Part shown: piece after piece, positions 7,829 through 15,194 of the stretch
Position numbering within the stretch: the first letter of the stretch is position 1
Layout: each line of letters begins with the position of its first letter
Virus record (IMG/VR): IMGVR_UViG_3300025162_001860
Span: 1 to 44,455 of that record
From: a virus
Direction: 5' to 3' (one strand)
DNA: 44,455 nucleotides
Program-made: the position numbers and the translations under genes
Notes under the pieces: generated by a model
What the model was told of the DNA's origin: nothing
The model's input: only the letters and a program-made list of their open reading frames with translations
Databases searched by the model: none

Positions 7829-8322
7829 TGATACCTAGACTAAGAACTATTTTAGATAAATGTGTTAATAAAAAATTCAGAAATGGATATATAACATATT
7901 TAAAATCATTGGATTATGATGAATTTGAAAAAACATTTAATCATTATTCAACAGTAATAGCGAAATTGTTAATTAAAAATAAAAAAAATAAAGTCAGAAT
8001 TTTTAGTAAAATTTGGTTCAAAATTGGAAATTTAGAATATAAATGGGAACAATTGTACAAACTGTTTTATATGACAAATCCTTATTTTGTTGATCTTGCC
8101 TTTAAAAATTTAAATATAAAAAATAATAAAAGAATAGAACTTATATCAAAGATTACAGAGCATAGAAATACATTGAATTCAATTGTTAGTAATCTAATTT
8201 CTTTAACACAAAACCCTACTCAAGAAGAAATTATAAGATTCAATTTAATTATAATTGATAGTATTTATACATCTGAAGAATTAGAAAAATTAGTGGAAGA
8301 ACTTAATAATATGCAACAATGA
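7828..8322 (+). CDS. Unknown helical protein, 164 aa
   Basis: Mostly helical and Lys/Asn/Ile-rich, with no recognisable motif. I chose the ATG at 7828, which overlaps the stop of the membrane-protein gene, rather than an earlier ATG at 7807 inside that gene. Its TGA overlaps the next ATG at 8319. Confidence 0.6.
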   Translation: MIPRLRTILDKCVNKKFRNGYITYLKSLDYDEFEKTFNHYSTVIAKLLIKNKKNKVRIFSKIWFKIGNLEYKWEQLYKLFYMTNPYFVDLAFKNLNIKNNKRIELISKITEHRNTLNSIVSNLISLTQNPTQEEIIRFNLIIIDSIYTSEELEKLVEELNNMQQ

Positions 8323-8615
8323 AAAAGATTTTAATTGGTATTTCTGGCGGAATTGCCGCTTATAAAACACTTGATATTATATCAATTTTAATAAAAAAAG
8401 GATATGATGTTCATGTAATAATGACAGACAACGCAAAGCATTTTTGTCCTGCTGATGCAGTAAATGTTATTAGTAAAGGAAACTTAAAAACTGAAACACC
8501 TGATCAAACAACTCACATAGATGAAGCTAAATGGTGTGATGTGTTTCTTTTGGTTCCAGGCACAGCAAATTCAATTGCAAAAATTGCATATGGTATAGCT
8601 GATAGCTTTTTATAA
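8319..8615 (+). pseudogene. Truncated CoaC/Dfp-like flavoprotein
   Basis: The N-terminus KKILIGISGGIAAYKTLDII and the later VPGTANSIAKIAYGIADSFL are signatures of the flavoprotein fold of phosphopantothenoylcysteine decarboxylase and its relatives. The family is normally about 180 residues; this frame ends at residue 98, just after the GIAD motif that normally continues into the active-site half. The DNA beyond the break encodes an unrelated fragment in another frame, so this looks like the 5' part of a gene cut by a deletion. A functional short protein is unlikely because the second half of the fold is missing. Confidence 0.7.
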
Positions 8616-8865
8616 TGCACATATTACTGTTGCTAGGAATGAAATACCAATAAATTTAAAAAATTGGGGCAGATTTAAAAATTGTGATATTATGTTTTTT
8701 TATAGTCCTAATATTCAAACAGATAATGTTTATTTTTGGTTAAATGTTTATTCTCCACTTTTAACATATATTAGAAAGGATTTAGGATTACCAGAAACAT
8801 CAGAATTAAGTAGACCACCAAGTGGAGAAGAGTGTTTTCATATAACAATCGGAAATTTAAAATAA
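8599..8865 (+). pseudogene. C-terminal fragment of a 2H phosphoesterase-like protein
   Basis: An open frame with no ATG at its beginning. It contains two His-x-Thr motifs, HITVAR near the start and FHITIGN near the end, about 80 residues apart. That is the signature of the 2H phosphoesterase superfamily (cyclic phosphodiesterase and LigT-type RNA enzymes). The N-terminal part is missing and the frame is fused out of phase to the truncated flavoprotein at about 8600. A terminator follows immediately. Assignment to 2H is from the motif pair only. Confidence 0.5.
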
Positions 8866-8887
8866 AAAGAGTCCACGGACTCTTTTT
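8864..8887 (+). terminator. Intrinsic terminator
   Basis: An eleven-base-pair stem (8864-8874 with 8877-8887) with a two-base loop and A and T tracts on either side; likely bidirectional. Confidence 0.8.
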
Positions 8888-8889
8888 TG

Positions 8890-8901
8890 TTTATATATAA
8901 A
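8890..8901 (+). promoter_or_regulatory. Late-type promoter motif
   Basis: TTTATATATAAA, 15 bases upstream of the ATG at 8916 and directly after a terminator. This makes it one of the clearest examples of the second promoter class. Confidence 0.6.
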
Positions 8902-8915
8902 AATAAAAACAAACA

Positions 8916-9119
8916 ATGATAAAGTATAATATTACAGTTTTTATTAGTGATGGTTCAGAATTAGTTTTGCCAGTTCAATATGAGAGTGATTATAATTTGA
9001 GAAAAGATGTAACAAGTATAGGTATTAATGGTATTTTACAAAAAGTAGATGGTGAAAATAGTTATCTATATTTTCCGCCTCATAAGATTGATAAAATTGA
9101 AGTAGAGGAAGTTAAATAG
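8916..9119 (+). CDS. Unknown small protein, 67 aa
   Basis: A predicted beta-rich protein (YNITVFISDGSELVLPV...) with a C-terminal IDKIEVEEVK. It resembles small phage proteins of unknown function. It is a single-gene unit with its own late-type promoter, and it overlaps the convergent gene by eight bases. Confidence 0.65.
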   Translation: MIKYNITVFISDGSELVLPVQYESDYNLRKDVTSIGINGILQKVDGENSYLYFPPHKIDKIEVEEVK

Positions 9120-9378
9120 CAATTTCTAATTTAGATTTTAAAGTAGTTTTTATTTTCGATATATTTAATAAATAAAAATATAAATATTGTTGTATATAAT
9201 GTTCTCTCATATCTAAATCATTACCCATTATTTTACACATATCATCGCGTAAGTCCATATAGTTTGATAATAAATCTAGAAGTTGATCTCCTGACATATT
9301 CATTAGTTCATCGAAAAAATATACTTTCATAAAAAGTAAATTTATGCGCAAAGTATTGTTTTTCGATACTTTTCGCAA
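9112..9378 (-). CDS. Unknown protein, 88 aa
   Basis: No family recognised. A TTTTTAATATATAA motif lies on the - strand around 9390-9402, which favours the start at 9378. A later ATG at 9330 (MKVYFFDEL) is a possible alternative. The C-terminal half is helical and rich in Tyr and Leu. Confidence 0.5.
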   Translation of the reverse strand: MRKVSKNNTLRINLLFMKVYFFDELMNMSGDQLLDLLSNYMDLRDDMCKIMGNDLDMREHYIQQYLYFYLLNISKIKTTLKSKLEIAI

Positions 9379-9450
9379 AATATCACTCTTATATATTAAA
9401 AATATAAACTTTCTTACAAAAAAAGATATACTAAGAAAAAAATAAATTAT

Positions 9451-9681
9451 ATGAAAGAATACTCTATTACATTGAAATTTTCATTAGAATCAAAAAAGGC
9501 TGATTATGAAGATGTTTCAGAATTTGCAGAAAAATTAACTGAAAAGATTATGAATACTGACAGTTTAGTTTTTAGTGATGGAATTGAAATAACTGAAATA
9601 ACAGTGAATGAAGTAGAAGATAATAATGATTACTTAGACTTAGACGAAGAAGAATTTTTAGACGAAGAAGAAGATTATTGA
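9451..9681 (+). CDS. Unknown acidic protein, 76 aa
   Basis: Ends in a strongly acidic tail (residues 57-76, mostly Asp and Glu). The N-terminal half alternates like beta strands (EYSITLKFSLES). No domain is recognised. A small acidic protein of this type could bind a nucleic-acid-binding partner, but nothing in the sequence shows that. Confidence 0.6.
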   Translation: MKEYSITLKFSLESKKADYEDVSEFAEKLTEKIMNTDSLVFSDGIEITEITVNEVEDNNDYLDLDEEEFLDEEEDY

Positions 9682-9714
9682 TCATCTTTTTCTAGCATAC
9701 TTCAAAATAATTAG

Positions 9715-9722
9715 TATCTTTG
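9715..9722 (+). promoter_or_regulatory. Host-type promoter of the RNA ligase gene, -7 element TATCTTTG
   Basis: A perfect -7 element followed by GTACTAAATAAA, identical in its downstream bases to the site at 24373 upstream of the RlaP-like gene. The two RNA-repair-type genes therefore appear to share timing. Confidence 0.75.
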
Positions 9723-9734
9723 TACTAAATAAAA

Positions 9735-9788
9735 ATGTTTCCTATTTTAGAAAAAATAGGTGGTGGTGATAAAATAAAAATTAATTAA
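9735..9788 (+). CDS. Possible short upstream ORF, 17 codons
   Basis: The first ATG after the 9715 promoter opens a 17-codon frame (MFPILEKIGGGDKIKIN) that ends 13 bases before the RNA ligase start. It may be a translated leader of the ligase mRNA or chance. No structure comparable to the leucine leader at 26088 is seen. Confidence 0.25.
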   Translation: MFPILEKIGGGDKIKIN

Positions 9789-9801
9789 AAAAATCACTAA
9801 A

Positions 9802-10614
9802 ATGGAAAGAAAAATGATTACGTTTCCTGAAATCGGACAATTCAGGCAAATTATTAAAGTTATCACTGATAACACAAGGTATTCTGGTAAAGACGAAAAT
9901 GGTGATGCTATTTTCGATGCTTCTAAAAGGTTACCAACCTTAACATTCACTGGCACGGTAAAATTACACGGCACAAATGCAGGTGTAACGTTAACTAAAT
10001 ATGGTGATATGTATGCTCAATCTAGAGAAAACGTAATATCAATTGAGCATGATAATGCTGGGTTTGCTTGGATGGTTGAATCTAACAAAGAAGTTTTCAA
10101 AGACTTTTTCAAAACTTTGGATATTAGAGATGCTGACTATATCACTATTTTTGGTGAATGGGCTGGTGGTAATATTCAGAAGGGTGTTGCAATCAACGGT
10201 TTGCCAAAAATGTTTGTTATTTTTGCTGTTAAATTGTCTTATGACGACGAAGCAAAAACTAACTACTTCTTAACCAACGATGAAACAAAACATTTGAAGA
10301 ATGTTGATGCAAAAATCTACAATGTCCTTGATTTTGAAAACTACACCATTGACATTGATTTTGAAAATCCACATTTGTCTCAAAACAAATTGATTGAGTT
10401 GACTATGGCTGTTGAAGCAGAATGTCCAGTTGGTAAGTATTTTTTAAATGAAGTTTTATCTAATAACATTGCATATGAGCATCAAGATAAAATTTGGTTT
10501 GAAAAAGAAAATAAATTTACCGAAGATTTAAAAAAAGATCTTGTACCTTATTTTAAGGAACTTAGGAAAAAATCTACAACTGGTGTAAATTATATTAAAT
10601 TTAATTTAAAATAA
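9802..10614 (+). CDS. RNA ligase, N-terminal half of a split gene
   Basis: The nucleotidyltransferase half of an ATP-dependent RNA ligase (Rnl2-like). The nucleophile Lys is in motif I, VKLHGTN (Lys about 54), followed by SREN near 74-77, FGEWAG near 118-122 and MFVIFAVK near 137-144. The family-typical CPVGKYF ends at residue 214. In intact relatives the EGxV and KxK motifs follow within about 20-30 residues. Here the protein instead continues with an unrelated Lys/Glu-rich tail of 56 residues and stops. The missing motifs are found at 11585-12055, beyond a GIY-YIG endonuclease gene. The start may be 9802 or the in-frame ATG at 9814. Confidence 0.88.
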   Translation: MERKMITFPEIGQFRQIIKVITDNTRYSGKDENGDAIFDASKRLPTLTFTGTVKLHGTNAGVTLTKYGDMYAQSRENVISIEHDNAGFAWMVESNKEVFKDFFKTLDIRDADYITIFGEWAGGNIQKGVAINGLPKMFVIFAVKLSYDDEAKTNYFLTNDETKHLKNVDAKIYNVLDFENYTIDIDFENPHLSQNKLIELTMAVEAECPVGKYFLNEVLSNNIAYEHQDKIWFEKENKFTEDLKKDLVPYFKELRKKSTTGVNYIKFNLK

Positions 10615-10629
10615 TTTACATTTCCACAC

Positions 10630-10677
10630 AATTCCAACATTTATATTTTTATATATAGAATAAAAAAGGTTGGAATT
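10630..10677 (+). promoter_or_regulatory. Inverted repeat enclosing a late-type promoter, upstream of a GIY-YIG gene
   Basis: AATTCCAAC at 10630-10638 is perfectly complementary to GTTGGAATT at 10669-10677, whose last base adjoins the ATG at 10678. The late-type motif TTTTTATATATAG (10646-10658) lies between the arms. Read-through RNA would fold and hide the start codon, while RNA starting at the internal promoter would lack the left arm. This is the arrangement known for T4 I-TevI. Confidence 0.65.
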
Positions 10678-11568
10678 ATGAAGGAGTATGTTACTTATAT
10701 TATAACTTATAACGGTTCAAAACTACCAAAATATTATATTGGATCAACCAGTAAATCAAAAATATCAAATGGATATCTTGGTAGTATAAAAAGTAATCGA
10801 TGGAAATCAATTTTTGAGGAAGAAATAAAAAATAATAGAAATTTATTTGAAATAAAAATATTAAATGAATTTGAAAATAGAAAAGATGCATTATTAGACG
10901 AATATAATATTCAAAAAGAATTAAATGTTGTCGAATCTACTGATTATTTTAATGAATCTTTTGCTACTGTAAATGGTTTCTTTGGAATGAATGTTGAAGG
11001 ATCATCAAATCCGATGTATGGTAAAAAAAATGAAGTTATTGCAATTAATATAAAAACAAATGAAAAATTACGAGTTAGTAAAGAAGAATTTGAAAAAAAT
11101 AATGATTTGAAAGGTGTTACATTTGGTTTATTTACTGTTGTTGATAAAAAAACAAATAAAAAAATACAAATATCCAAAGAAGAATATTATTTAAATAAAG
11201 ATAAATATATTCATCATAATAAAGATAGATATGTATCACAAGAAACTAAAAAAATATTATCAGATCAAAGAAAATGTATAACATTAGCAAGAGATATATA
11301 TGGTAATTTTTTAAGAGTTCATAAAGATGATATAAGATTTAAAACAGAAGAAATAGGAAATGCGAAATCTACATATTGTTTAATTATAGATTTAGATGGT
11401 AATGAGTATAGAACGTTTAATTTGAAAAAATTTTTTAATAAAAACAATCTTCAATTTCCTAGACCTGAAAACATTAATTCTGAAGGTGTCATAAATTTCA
11501 AAAAAATATCAAAAAAATATAAATCTACAAATGGTTGGAAAATAATAAAAAAATTTTTAACTTTATAA
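10678..11568 (+). CDS. GIY-YIG homing endonuclease inserted in the RNA ligase gene
   Basis: 296 residues. The N-terminal GIY-YIG domain shows TYIITY (GIY position) and YYIGST (YIG position), then NGYLGS. A GSSNPMYGK segment near residue 108 is a NUMOD3-type DNA-binding motif. The rest contains repeated short units (INIKTNEKLRVSKEEF, DKKTNKKIQISKEEY) typical of nuclease-associated modular DNA-binding domains. It lies between the two RNA ligase halves in the same orientation, with its own late-type promoter, so it is a free-standing mobile gene. It probably cuts ligase alleles that lack the insertion. Confidence 0.85.
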   Translation: MKEYVTYIITYNGSKLPKYYIGSTSKSKISNGYLGSIKSNRWKSIFEEEIKNNRNLFEIKILNEFENRKDALLDEYNIQKELNVVESTDYFNESFATVNGFFGMNVEGSSNPMYGKKNEVIAINIKTNEKLRVSKEEFEKNNDLKGVTFGLFTVVDKKTNKKIQISKEEYYLNKDKYIHHNKDRYVSQETKKILSDQRKCITLARDIYGNFLRVHKDDIRFKTEEIGNAKSTYCLIIDLDGNEYRTFNLKKFFNKNNLQFPRPENINSEGVINFKKISKKYKSTNGWKIIKKFLTL

Positions 11569-11584
11569 AAAAAAAATAAAAAAT

Positions 11585-12055
11585 ATGAAATACGAAATAA
11601 ATTTAACAGAATGTGGTAATGAATTTAAAATGATAGAAAAGTTAGATGAAACTATTATTTTAGATATCTCAATGATAGGAGAAGGGATAGTTTATAAAAC
11701 AGACACAGAACGTGGCACATTGAGGATGAAAGTAAAAGGTGAAAAGCATTCATCTTCAAAAGTTAAGACTCTTGCACCTGTTAATACAGAAAAAGTCAAT
11801 TCAATCAAAGAATTCGCTGAATATGCAGTAACAGAATCAAGATTAGAGCAAGGTATTGAAAAAGTGTTCACTTCTGTTAATGAACAAATGGACATCAAAA
11901 AAATGGGAGATTTCTTGAAATGGATCACCAATGATGTTATCAAAGAAGAAATGGACACTTTGAAAGACAATGGATTAGAACCAAAAGAAGTAACTAGTGC
12001 AGTTTCAAATATCGCAAGAAAGTGGTTCTTAGATAAATGGAACTTAGGAAAATAA
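11585..12055 (+). CDS. RNA ligase, C-terminal half of a split gene
   Basis: 156 residues. After a new 28-residue N-terminus it has IGEGIVYKT (motif IV, EGxV, residues 31-39), MKVKGEKHSSSKVKTLAPV (motif V lysines, 48-66) and a helical C-terminal domain ending FLDKWNLGK. These are what the protein at 9802-10614 lacks. The ATG at 11585 follows an A-rich leader, 14 bases after the endonuclease stop, so the half appears to be translated on its own. A strong terminator follows. Whether the two halves assemble into an active enzyme is inference, by analogy with the split NrdA of phage Aeh1. Confidence 0.85.
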   Translation: MKYEINLTECGNEFKMIEKLDETIILDISMIGEGIVYKTDTERGTLRMKVKGEKHSSSKVKTLAPVNTEKVNSIKEFAEYAVTESRLEQGIEKVFTSVNEQMDIKKMGDFLKWITNDVIKEEMDTLKDNGLEPKEVTSAVSNIARKWFLDKWNLGK

Positions 12056-12061
12056 ATAATG

Positions 12062-12094
12062 AAACCCATAGATTTAGTTCTATGGGTTTTTTTA
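12062..12094 (+). terminator. Intrinsic terminator after the RNA ligase operon
   Basis: An eleven-base-pair stem (12062-12072 with 12079-12089) followed by T residues. Confidence 0.8.
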
Positions 12095-12121
12095 TTTTAA
12101 AAAATTGATTATATTTACTTA

Positions 12122-12397
12122 ATGAAAGAAGAAATAATAGAAGATATAATTTATGAAACTATTTATAGATCGGCAAATTATCCCCATGTTGGTAATGATT
12201 ATGTTTTAGCATCAAATTGGATATTACACAATTATGGAATAAAAGATATTGATGCAATATGCAATCTTGCAAAATTTATAGAATTAAATTGTACATATGA
12301 TCGTAATATATCTGAAAAAGATTTTAAAATAATATTAAAGGAAATAATAAAATTAGCAAGAAAATATAAATTAGAAAAAATAGAAAATTATGAATAA
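12122..12397 (+). CDS. Unknown protein, 91 aa
   Basis: Helical, with acidic N-terminus (MKEEIIEDIIYETIY) and Lys-rich C-terminus. No family recognised. It is the first gene after a terminator and overlaps the next gene by eight bases. Confidence 0.55.
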   Translation: MKEEIIEDIIYETIYRSANYPHVGNDYVLASNWILHNYGIKDIDAICNLAKFIELNCTYDRNISEKDFKIILKEIIKLARKYKLEKIENYE

Positions 12398-12704
12398 AAA
12401 TGCAATTCTATTTGCAAAAGTAGATAGAGAAGATTATTGGGTAACTGGTGGACTTGTTTTTAAAGTTGAAAATACTTCATTTTACGAAGATGCCTATAAT
12501 GAAGTTAAGGAAAGACTTGAAACTCCAGAAATGATTGAACACATCATTGATGATAGATGTTTAGTTGATGATTTATTTGAAGGTGATGAAACTTTCAAAT
12601 TTGTAAAAACATATTGGAAGTATTCTTTGTACTTTGTTTTTGAAAATGAAGAAGGTGAACAAAGAGAATATAGAATGTCCGCTGATTTTGTATACGTTCT
12701 ATAA
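12390..12704 (+). CDS. Unknown acidic protein, 104 aa
   Basis: Aromatic and acidic, with beta-rich ends (DYWVTGGLVFKVEN and YSLYFVFENEEGEQREYRMSA). No family recognised. Its ATG lies inside the end of the previous gene. Confidence 0.6.
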   Translation: MNKNAILFAKVDREDYWVTGGLVFKVENTSFYEDAYNEVKERLETPEMIEHIIDDRCLVDDLFEGDETFKFVKTYWKYSLYFVFENEEGEQREYRMSADFVYVL

Positions 12705-12722
12705 AAAAAATAAACTTTATAA

Positions 12723-12739
12723 TTTTTTATATATAATAG
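12723..12739 (+). promoter_or_regulatory. Late-type promoter motif
   Basis: TTTTTTATATATAATAG, followed by a short AGTAAT-type simple repeat (12737-12760), 37 bases upstream of the ATG at 12776. Confidence 0.5.
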
Positions 12740-12775
12740 TAGTAATAGTAATAGTAATCACAAAAACGAATAATT

Positions 12776-13111
12776 ATGAATATTAATGAAATTTTAAATG
12801 GTACTGTAACCAACACTTCAGTCGAAGAACAGAAAGAAGTTTTAGATCAAATGAAAGAACAAAAAATATTTGATCTCACAGAAACTGAAAAAACAAATCT
12901 TATCAATTTTTTATGTGAAGAAGTGGACACTGAATTATCAGTAGATTATCTTTTTCATGTATTAGACTCTGAAATTTCTTATCCAATTGATGATGAAAAA
13001 GTTAAATCTCTTTTTGAAGATGATAGAATGAGGAAATTGAAGGATGTGATGATGGAAAAACTTCAAGATGATGAAGTCGGAGAAGTTTCAAGTGAAGAAG
13101 AAGATGTATAA
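12776..13111 (+). CDS. Unknown acidic protein, 111 aa
   Basis: Predicted all-helical and strongly acidic, ending in an Asp/Glu-rich tail (EVGEVSSEEEDV). It stands as a single-gene unit between a late-type promoter and a terminator with a UUCG loop. No function recognised. Confidence 0.6.
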   Translation: MNINEILNGTVTNTSVEEQKEVLDQMKEQKIFDLTETEKTNLINFLCEEVDTELSVDYLFHVLDSEISYPIDDEKVKSLFEDDRMRKLKDVMMEKLQDDEVGEVSSEEEDV

Positions 13112-13114
13112 ATC

Positions 13115-13141
13115 AAAAAAGGAATTTCGATTCCTTTTTTT
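13115..13141 (+). terminator. Intrinsic terminator with UUCG tetraloop
   Basis: A stem of A-tract plus GGAAT (13115-13125) pairs with ATTCC plus T-tract (13130 onward) around a TTCG loop at 13126-13129; likely bidirectional. Confidence 0.8.
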
Positions 13142-13165
13142 GTGGACTAAAAATAAAAAATATTT

Positions 13166-13414
13166 ATGAGTAAAAAATTATCGATTATTGTAAAAGGAGA
13201 TAACAATACTGGAAAATCAACTATGTTATTTCAATTAGAAAAATTATTAAAAGAAAATGGTTTTAATGTTGAATTATCATTTGATCATCATCCAGATTAC
13301 AGTGGTGAAAATTCATTTTATTTCCACCAAAAAGAAGAAAAGAATTTCAACGAGAAAATTGTTGCACTTAAACAAGATTTGACAATAACTTTAAAAGAAG
13401 AACGAATTAGATAA
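13166..13414 (+). CDS. Small P-loop protein, 82 aa
   Basis: The N-terminal beta strand and Walker A motif VKGDNNTGKST (about residues 8-18) show a P-loop NTPase fold resembling small nucleotide-kinase-like phage proteins. At 82 residues it is much shorter than a full kinase; no Walker B is obvious. It may be a minimal or truncated version. A perfect 30-base palindrome follows as terminator. Confidence 0.6.
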   Translation: MSKKLSIIVKGDNNTGKSTMLFQLEKLLKENGFNVELSFDHHPDYSGENSFYFHQKEEKNFNEKIVALKQDLTITLKEERIR

Positions 13415-13443
13415 CAATAATTTAACATTTTAATAAACAACAC

Positions 13444-13479
13444 ATTACAAAATAGTTTAAACTATTTTGTAATTTTTTA
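13444..13479 (+). terminator. 30-base perfect palindrome with T tract
   Basis: Positions 13444-13473 form a perfect inverted repeat centred on GTTTAAAC, followed by T residues. It probably works as a terminator for the P-loop gene; it could alternatively bind a dimeric protein. Confidence 0.65.
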
Positions 13480-13501
13480 ATATAATTACAAAAAAAATAA
13501 A

Positions 13502-13969
13502 ATGGAAGAAAAAGAAAGAACATTTTTTGGTAGGATAATTCACAAGATTTGGAAAAAATTTGATAAAGATGATGTATTGACAGAAGATCAACAAATAGCT
13601 TTTGATATTTTCAAAATTAATTTGGCAGATAAAAATAATGTTTTTTATTTAGATTATATTGCTGAACCTGGTGAAGAATGTAAAAAATATATCGTAACAA
13701 AATCTTATGTTCTAAATAAGGATGTTAATACTTTTATTATACTAAACTCTGGTGCTAATAAATTAATTATTGTAAATCATCAATATAAATATGATATTAC
13801 TATGCCTACCAAGACTTGTAAAATAATGGATAAGATGTTTAATGCTAAGGTTAAAGAAGAAAGAGATATAATGGAACAAGAAATTTTAAGTAATATCACA
13901 GAAAGTTTAGATATTGTATTAAAGCAATTTAAAGATAAATTAGAAAAATCTAATTCTTCTGAACAATAA
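13502..13969 (+). CDS. Unknown protein, 155 aa
   Basis: A basic aromatic N-terminus (FFGRIIHKIWKKF) could be an amphipathic helix. The middle is beta-rich and the C-terminal 50 residues are a predicted long helix. No family recognised. A bidirectional terminator separates it from the convergent endonuclease gene. Confidence 0.6.
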   Translation: MEEKERTFFGRIIHKIWKKFDKDDVLTEDQQIAFDIFKINLADKNNVFYLDYIAEPGEECKKYIVTKSYVLNKDVNTFIILNSGANKLIIVNHQYKYDITMPTKTCKIMDKMFNAKVKEERDIMEQEILSNITESLDIVLKQFKDKLEKSNSSEQ

Positions 13970-13970
13970 T

Positions 13971-13998
13971 AAAAAAAGGAACTTATATTCCTTTTTTT
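13971..13998. terminator. Bidirectional intrinsic terminator
   Basis: An A-tract/GGAA arm (13971-13981) pairs with TTCC/T-tract (13988-13998). It serves the + strand gene ending at 13969 and overlaps the last codons of the - strand gene ending at 13983. Confidence 0.75.
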
Positions 13999-15080
13999 AT
14001 TTTAAATAAAAAATCTTTCCAACCAAGCCAACCTCTATTTTTTCTATTATAATATAATTCTGGGTGATTTGGTATAATTTCTGGAATTTTATTATTTTTT
14101 ACATATTCTTTCCATATTTTTTCTGTTTTTATTTCAGATAAATTATTTTTAATCCATTCTTTTGCATCAATATAAGACAAATAATTAATACTTAATAAAT
14201 TATCTTGTTTTCGACCTGTATTAAAAAAATCGCCCCAAGTTGACCATTCTTTATAATATTGATCAGGTGCAGTAGGAATATTCTTTGGTAAATTTCGAAA
14301 TTGACTTCTTGATCTTATATTATTTTTAATCATAAACTCTTGTGATTCTTTATAAGACAAAAAAATATCTTTTTTATATTGATTGGCTATTCTTCCTGTA
14401 TTCAAAAAATCACCCCAAGATATCCAACCTCTATTTTTATAAAATCTTTCAGGTCTATTTGGTATAAAATCTGGAATTTTATTTTCTTTTGCCGATTTTT
14501 TCCATTGGATTAATGTATATATTTCTAAATTATTCTTAACCCATTCTTTTGATTCATTATAAGAAATATATTTTTGTGCTTTAATGTTATCTTGTATTCT
14601 ATTTGTTCCTAAAAAATCTCCCCAAGATATCCAACCTCTATTTAGATATGATTGTGCAGGGTCACTAGGAATATTATCTGGTAATAAATGAGTTTTTTTA
14701 TACCATTCAGTTTTACCTTTTATGTTTAATTCTTTTATATAATTTTTACAATCTACATAAGAAATAGTGTAAAATAATTTATTTCCACCCTGACCACCAT
14801 CTGTATAGTTTGTTAAATTTTTAAAATTTGAAATCCAAAATCTTTCTCTTTCTTCCCAATTATTTTCATCTACCTCTTCTATACATTTTATATTAACTTT
14901 TTTTCCATTATTAATAACACTTTTTATCCAATTTCTTTTATGTGTATTCTCACTATTTCTAAAAGATTCCAAAATATGTTCATTTAATCTTTTCACAATA
15001 TCTTGTTTATTAGTTTTTCCTATATATCTAATTTCATCATTATCATCTTCATACAATCCATAAATAAAAATTTTTTCCAT
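13983..15080 (-). CDS. GIY-YIG homing endonuclease with four RGW-SWGDFL repeats
   Basis: 365 residues. The N-terminal GIY-YIG domain (IFIYGLY...IRYIGKT, about 4-22) has downstream RLNEHI and an E at the expected catalytic distance. From about 105 the protein has four units of about 60 residues, each ending P-x-(Q/R)-x-Y...RGW-x-SWGDFL-x-T. Such repeats occur in integrase and endonuclease proteins of large phages and algal viruses and probably read DNA. It is oriented against its neighbours and has its own late-type promoter at 15101-15112. The target is not evident; the next + strand gene is clpP. Confidence 0.85.
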   Translation of the reverse strand: MEKIFIYGLYEDDNDEIRYIGKTNKQDIVKRLNEHILESFRNSENTHKRNWIKSVINNGKKVNIKCIEEVDENNWEERERFWISNFKNLTNYTDGGQGGNKLFYTISYVDCKNYIKELNIKGKTEWYKKTHLLPDNIPSDPAQSYLNRGWISWGDFLGTNRIQDNIKAQKYISYNESKEWVKNNLEIYTLIQWKKSAKENKIPDFIPNRPERFYKNRGWISWGDFLNTGRIANQYKKDIFLSYKESQEFMIKNNIRSRSQFRNLPKNIPTAPDQYYKEWSTWGDFFNTGRKQDNLLSINYLSYIDAKEWIKNNLSEIKTEKIWKEYVKNNKIPEIIPNHPELYYNRKNRGWLGWKDFLFKIKKGI

Positions 15081-15100
15081 TTTGAGTTTGTTTTTATAGG

Positions 15101-15112
15101 TATATATAAAAA
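15101..15112 (-). promoter_or_regulatory. Late-type promoter of the GIY-YIG gene
   Basis: Reads TTTTTATATATA on the - strand, 21 bases upstream of the ATG at 15080. Confidence 0.6.
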
Positions 15113-15194
15113 TATATGAGTTCTATTTTTTATTATTAAAAACTTTTATTATATTTGATAATATTATTAATAAATAAATTAAAAAATGTAAATT

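Noticed and set aside
10444-11661. An intein or split intein in the RNA ligase
   Set aside because: No Cys/Ser at the start of the insert, no terminal His-Asn and no intein blocks; separate stops and starts are present.
10444-11661. A group I intron in the RNA ligase gene
   Set aside because: No recognisable intron core was found by eye, both halves have their own start or stop and tails, and the endonuclease has its own promoter. RT-PCR would settle it, so this is kept only as an alternative.
12737-12760. Short AGTAAT-type repeat considered as a CRISPR or iteron array
   Set aside because: Too short and simple; no spacers. No CRISPR array was seen anywhere in the window.
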